This document shows, piece after piece, positions 60,218 to 64,000 of a stretch of 64,000 nucleotides of DNA. The translations under genes were made by a program, and so were the position numbers. This DNA comes from Pseudomonas fontis. Its GTDB lineage: Bacteria > Pseudomonadota > Gammaproteobacteria > Pseudomonadales > Pseudomonadaceae. Within the stretch, counting starts at the first letter, position 1. Each line of letters begins with the position of its first letter. The notes beneath the pieces are model-generated. The model made no database searches and was not told the DNA's origin. It was given only the letters and a program-made list of their open reading frames with translations. Where the stretch lies: NCBI RefSeq assembly GCF_028656955.1, contig NZ_JAMDGY010000080.1:1-64000 (forward strand), read 5' to 3'.

Positions 60218-61843
60218 ATGCTCAAACACGCGGTCATTCCGTTTCTAGTCGGTGCAGGCTTGCTTGCCAGCACACCCTTCGCCCAGGCTGCAAGCAACCT
60301 GGTGTTCTGCTCCGAAGGGAGCCCAGCGGGTTTCGACCCGGGCCAATACACCACCGGAACCGACTTCGATGCCTCAGCCGAGACGATCTTCAACCGCCTG
60401 AGTCAGTTCGAGCGTGGAGGCACCGCGGTCATCCCGGGCCTGGCCACCAGCTGGGATGTTTCCGATGACGGCCTGACCTACACCTTCCACCTGCGTGACG
60501 GCGTCAAGTTCCACACCACCCCGTATTTCAAGCCGACGCGCAATTTCAACGCCGACGACGTGCTGTTCACATTCAATCGAATGCTCGACAAGGACATGCC
60601 GTTCCGCAAGGCCTACCCGACCGAGTTCCCGTACTTCACCGACATGGGGATGGACAAGAACATCACCAAGGTCGAGAAGCTCGACGAGCACACCGTCAAG
60701 TTCACCCTGGCCACCGTCGACGCCGCGTTCATCCAGAACCTGGCCATGAGCTTTGCCTCGATCCAGTCCGCCGAATACGCCGCCAAGCTGCTCAAGGAAG
60801 GCAAGACCGCCGACCTCAACCAGAAGCCGATCGGCACCGGGCCGTTCGTGTTCAAGGCGTACCAGAAGGACTCGAACATCCGCTTCACCGGCAACAAGGA
60901 CTACTGGAAGCCGGATGACGTGAAGATCGACAACCTGATCTTCGCCATCACCACCGATGCCTCCGTGCGCATGCAGAAGCTGAAGAAGAACGAGTGCCAG
61001 GTCACCCTGTTCCCACGCCCGGCCGACATCGAGCCGCTCAAGGCTGATCCGAACCTGAAGATGCCCGACCAGGCAGGCTTCAACCTCGGCTACATCGCCT
61101 ACAACGTGATGGACAAGACCAAAGGCAGCGACCAGCCCAACCCGATGGCCCAGCTCAAGGTGCGCCAGGCGCTGGATATGTCCGTAAACAAAGAGCAGAT
61201 CATCACGTCGGTGTACCAGGGCGCCGGCCAACTGGCGGTCAACGCCATGCCGCCGACCCAGTGGTCCTACGACACCACCATCAAGGACGCACCGTTCGAC
61301 CCGGAGAAAGCCAAGCAACTGCTCAAGGAAGCCGGGGTCAAGGAAGGCACCGAAATCACCCTCTGGGCGATGCCGGTACAACGCCCGTACAACCCCAACG
61401 CCAAGCTGATGGCCGAAATGCTCCAGGCCGACTGGGCGAAGATCGGCATCAAGGCGAAGATCGTCAGCTACGAGTGGGGTGAGTACATCAAGCGCTCCAA
61501 GGGCGGCGAGAACGGCGCCATGCTGATTGGCTGGAGTGGTGACAACGGTGACCCGGACAACTGGCTGGGCACCCTGTTCGGCTGTGACGCGGTATCCGGC
61601 AACAACTTCTCGAAATGGTGTGACAAGCCGTTCGACGACCTCATCAAGCAGGCCAAATCCACCTCGGACCCGGCCAAGCGCACCGAGCTGTACAAACAAG
61701 CACAGCATCGCCTCAAAGAACAGGTTCCGATGACACCTATCGCACACTCGACGGTGTATCAACCCATGCGCACGACCGTACAGGACTTCAAGATCAGCCC
61801 GTTTGGCTTGAACTCCTTCTACGGGGTCAGCGTAAGCAAGTAG
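60218..61843 (+). CDS. dppA: dipeptide-binding periplasmic protein (DppA, copy 1)
   Basis: This is a solute-binding protein (SBP family 5) for the dipeptide ABC importer. The 541-residue precursor has a signal peptide (MLKHAVIPFLVGAGLLASTPFAQAASNL, cleavage near A24) and the family body: LVFCSEGSPAGFDPGQYTTGTD, DDVLFTFNRML and the characteristic NECQVTLFPRPADIEPL. The transporter's membrane and ATPase subunits are not in the window but would be expected to the right. The ATG at 60218 follows TGAGG; the longer frame upstream is rejected. Confidence 0.93.
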   Translation: MLKHAVIPFLVGAGLLASTPFAQAASNLVFCSEGSPAGFDPGQYTTGTDFDASAETIFNRLSQFERGGTAVIPGLATSWDVSDDGLTYTFHLRDGVKFHTTPYFKPTRNFNADDVLFTFNRMLDKDMPFRKAYPTEFPYFTDMGMDKNITKVEKLDEHTVKFTLATVDAAFIQNLAMSFASIQSAEYAAKLLKEGKTADLNQKPIGTGPFVFKAYQKDSNIRFTGNKDYWKPDDVKIDNLIFAITTDASVRMQKLKKNECQVTLFPRPADIEPLKADPNLKMPDQAGFNLGYIAYNVMDKTKGSDQPNPMAQLKVRQALDMSVNKEQIITSVYQGAGQLAVNAMPPTQWSYDTTIKDAPFDPEKAKQLLKEAGVKEGTEITLWAMPVQRPYNPNAKLMAEMLQADWAKIGIKAKIVSYEWGEYIKRSKGGENGAMLIGWSGDNGDPDNWLGTLFGCDAVSGNNFSKWCDKPFDDLIKQAKSTSDPAKRTELYKQAQHRLKEQVPMTPIAHSTVYQPMRTTVQDFKISPFGLNSFYGVSVSK

Positions 61844-61851
61844 CAGGTAAC

Positions 61852-61884
61852 GGCCCCGGAACTGTCTGACGGCAGCCCGGGGCC
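61852..61884 (+). other. strong hairpin after dppA copy 1
   Basis: GGCCCCGG (61852-61859) pairs perfectly with CCGGGGCC (61877-61884) 9 bases after the dppA stop codon. No T-run follows, so it may attenuate or protect the 3' end and raise the amount of binding protein over downstream products. A second dyad CTCACG/CGTGAG lies at 62005-62023. The rest of the 263-base gap shows no gene. Confidence 0.6.
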
Positions 61885-62106
61885 TTCACTGACTACTGGC
61901 TCGGGACCTGTACGCGTATCGAGATCTTTCAGATCAGAAGAATCGGTGCGACGTTCAGAAATATCCCACAGCTACCGAACCATTTCGTACCTCCTCGGAC
62001 ACTCCTCACGGCCCTAACGTGAGAGGGCGCGCCGCAGGTGGCGGATGACGGTTTGCTGTGCGCCACGGATTGCTCGAACAACTCGAAAAAAAGGATCGGA
62101 AATCCC

Positions 62107-63705
62107 ATGCGTAGCACCTCTTTCTTTGCCGCCCTGCTCAGTGCAGGTTTGCTGGCACAGGCACCCTTTACCCTGGCCAAAGACAACAGCCTGGTGTTTT
62201 GCTCCGAAGGCAGCCCCGGCGGCTTTGATACCGCCCAGTACACCAGCGCCACCGACAACGATGCCGCCGAGCCGATCTACAACCGCCTGGTGGAATTCGA
62301 ACGCGGCGCCACCGGCGTCAAGCCGGCCCTGGCGACCCGCTGGGAGGTGTCTGACGACGGCCTGAGCTACACCTTCCACCTGCGTGAAGGGGTCAAGTTC
62401 CACAGCAACAAAGGCTTCACCCCGAGCCGCACCTTCAACGCCGACGACGTGCTGTACACCTACCAGCGCATGCTTGACCCCAACCACCCGCTGCGCAAGG
62501 CCTACCCCACCGAGTTCCCGTACTTCACCAGCATGAGCCTGGACAAGAACATCGCCTCGATCGAAAAGCTCGACGCCAACACGGTCAAGTTCACCCTCAA
62601 CAGCGTTGACGCCGCATTCATCCAGAACCTGGCCATGAGCTTCGCCTCGATCATCTCGGCCGAATACGCCACCCAGCTGATCGCCTCGGGCAAGCCCAGC
62701 GACCTCAACCAGAAGCCGATCGGTACCGGGCCGTTCGTGTTCCAGCGCTACCAGAAGGACTCGCAGATCCGCTATCGCGGCAACAAGGACTACTGGGACC
62801 CGGCCCAGGTGCAGATCGATCAGCTGATTTTCTCGATCAACACCGACCCATCGGTGCGCATCCAGAAGCTGCGCAAGAACGAATGCCAGGTGACCCTGCA
62901 CCCACGCCCGGCCGACCTTGAAGCACTCAAGGCCGACAAGACCTTGCAGGTGATAGAAAAGCCCGGCTTCAACCTTGGCTATATCGCCTACAACACCCAG
63001 CACAAGCCCTTCGACCAGCTCGAAGTACGCCAGGCCATGGACATGGCAGTGAACAAGGCCGCCATCGTCAGCACCGTGTTCCAGCACGCGGGCCAGTCGG
63101 CGGCCAACGCCATGCCACCGACCCAGTGGTCCTACGACGAGACCATCAAGGACGCCGCTTACGACCCGGACAAGGCCCGCGCCATGCTGCGCGCGGCCGG
63201 GGTCAAGGAAGGCACTGAAATCACCCTCTGGGCGATGCCGGTACAACGCCCGTACAACCCAAACGCCAAGCTGATGGCCGAAATGCTCCAGGCCGACTGG
63301 GGCAAGGTCGGCCTGAAGGTCAAGATCGTCAGCTACGAATGGGGCGAATACCTCAAGCGCACCAAGGACGGTGAACACGACACCATGCTGATCGGCTGGA
63401 CCGGCGACAACGGCGACCCGGACAACTGGCTCGGCACGCTCTACAGCTGCGACGCCATCGGCAGCAACAACTACTCGATGTGGTGCGACAAACCCTACGA
63501 CGACCTGGTCAAGAAAGCCAAGACGGTAACCGACCGCGAGCAGCGTTCCGAGCTGTATCGCCAGGCCCAGCAGCGCCTCAAGCAGCGGGTGCCAATCACC
63601 CCGATTGCCCACTCGACGGTCAACCAGCCGCTCAGTGCCAAGGTCGAGGGTTTCAAGGTCAGCCCGTTCGGGCGTAACAACTTCTCCGGCGTCAGCGTGG
63701 ACTGA
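62107..63705 (+). CDS. dipeptide-binding periplasmic protein (DppA paralogue, copy 2)
   Basis: This 532-residue solute-binding protein is closely similar to the product of the gene at 60218: the C-terminal half shares long identical runs such as EITLWAMPVQRPYNPNAKL and the NECQVTL-PRPAD segment. It has its own signal peptide (MRSTSFFAALLSAGLLAQAPFTLAKDN, cleavage near A24). Tandem DppA paralogues with different peptide preferences are known from P. aeruginosa (DppA1-A5). AAGGATCGG precedes the ATG. Confidence 0.93.
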   Translation: MRSTSFFAALLSAGLLAQAPFTLAKDNSLVFCSEGSPGGFDTAQYTSATDNDAAEPIYNRLVEFERGATGVKPALATRWEVSDDGLSYTFHLREGVKFHSNKGFTPSRTFNADDVLYTYQRMLDPNHPLRKAYPTEFPYFTSMSLDKNIASIEKLDANTVKFTLNSVDAAFIQNLAMSFASIISAEYATQLIASGKPSDLNQKPIGTGPFVFQRYQKDSQIRYRGNKDYWDPAQVQIDQLIFSINTDPSVRIQKLRKNECQVTLHPRPADLEALKADKTLQVIEKPGFNLGYIAYNTQHKPFDQLEVRQAMDMAVNKAAIVSTVFQHAGQSAANAMPPTQWSYDETIKDAAYDPDKARAMLRAAGVKEGTEITLWAMPVQRPYNPNAKLMAEMLQADWGKVGLKVKIVSYEWGEYLKRTKDGEHDTMLIGWTGDNGDPDNWLGTLYSCDAIGSNNYSMWCDKPYDDLVKKAKTVTDREQRSELYRQAQQRLKQRVPITPIAHSTVNQPLSAKVEGFKVSPFGRNNFSGVSVD

Positions 63706-63803
63706 TACCCGGTGTTTCCCGCTCAAGTTCCACCGCAAGATCCGTCCGGTCCACAAGGCCGGTCGGCACCATAAAAAAAAGAGAAGTTAAAGGGAGCTTT
63801 ACC

Positions 63804-64000
63804 TTGAGACGAACCACCCAAGCAGTATTGGCCATGTCCCTGACCGGACTGTCCGCCATGGCCCACGCCGACTCCGCCAGCCAGGACTTCGTCCCGGTTA
63901 CCGTGAAATCCACCAGTGCCCAGGCTGAAACCAAGGGCTTCTTCGAAGACCAGAGCCTGTCGGGCACTACCCGCAATTGGTACGCCCACGAACGCGCCAC
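63804..64000 (+). CDS. OprD-family outer membrane porin, 5' part (OpdP-like)
   Basis: Only the first 65 residues are in the window. They show a signal peptide (RRTTQAVLAMSLTGLSAMAHADS) and the OprD start KGFFEDQSLSGTTRNWYA. The start is a TTG at 63804 with GGGAG 7 bases upstream. OprD porins admit basic amino acids and peptides. Lying after two dipeptide-binding proteins it most likely corresponds to OpdP, the glycine-glutamate dipeptide porin of P. aeruginosa, which would complete an outer-membrane-to-cytoplasm dipeptide uptake route. Confidence 0.87.
   Translation, partial: MRRTTQAVLAMSLTGLSAMAHADSASQDFVPVTVKSTSAQAETKGFFEDQSLSGTTRNWYAHERA

Overview
The window is a chromosomal stretch of a Pseudomonas, most likely of the P. 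putida group. Reasons: high GC with strong GC3 bias, a core gene order that matches fluorescent pseudomonads (lptGF/pepA/holC/valS; his-murA-mla/kds-lpt-rpoN-ptsN-rapZ-ptsO; fagA-fumC-orfX-sodA; tldD/pmbA; mreBCD; gatCAB; roxSR; dppA-opdP), a HupN-type HU protein, and many REP elements of the Pseudomonas 'tgtgggagc..ggc' kind. No rRNA, tRNA, CRISPR array, prophage or IS element was seen.

Layout. 1-394: non-coding, with a nested dyad and the lptG terminator. 0.4-2.6 kb: lptG-lptF (LPS export permease), divergent from pepA-holC-hypothetical-valS-rlmF (2.9-9.3 kb). 9.4-14.0 kb: hupN, yejK, then a leftward group of a GIY-YIG protein, an NTF2-like protein, a CynX-type MFS transporter and a GntR regulator. 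14.2-22.1 kb: leftward mlaFEDCB-ibaG-murA-hisG-hisD-hisC. 22.4-29.4 kb: rightward kdsD-kdsC-lptC-lptA-lptB-rpoN-hpf-ptsN-rapZ-ptsO. Mla keeps the outer membrane asymmetric while the divergent kds/lpt genes make Kdo precursor and export LPS, so envelope lipid homeostasis is concentrated around one 287-bp intergenic region. 29.4-33.9 kb: an extra O-acetyltransferase, then the leftward Fur-controlled fagA-fumC-orfX-sodA-ZIP iron-starvation operon. 34.1-47.2 kb: pmbA and tldD (two halves of one protease) around the rightward darP, then nitrilase, yhdP, rng, maf, mreD, mreC, mreB. 47.4-52.7 kb: gatCAB, an RlpA-like lipoprotein, a cation exchanger and a carboxymuconolactone-decarboxylase-like protein. 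52.7-55.1 kb: leftward amino-acid permease and AEC transporter. 55.2-57.1 kb: accessory two-gene unit encoding a zinc phospholipase C/P1-nuclease-like enzyme and a 62-residue protein. 57.2-59.0 kb: roxR/roxS. 59.2-64.0 kb: a SIMPL protein, two dipeptide-binding protein paralogues and the 5' end of an OprD-family porin.

Main points of interest. (1) The phospholipase-like gene at 55264 has a well-formed promoter with a near-consensus LexA (SOS) box just downstream of the -10, implying a DNA-damage-induced lipase/phosphoesterase without a signal peptide, followed by a tiny gene with an ideal ribosome-binding site. (2) mreC appears to start at ATT: no ATG, GTG or TTG lies between the in-frame stop and it. 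The cation exchanger at 51203 probably also starts at ATT. (3) The dppA leader holds an NtrC-like box and a GG-N10-GC sigma-54 candidate. (4) fagA has a 17/19 Fur box lying over its promoter. (5) Six inverted REP pairs show compensatory changes in their hairpin cores, and one pair has the opposite geometry. All calls come from reading the sequence; no database search was run.
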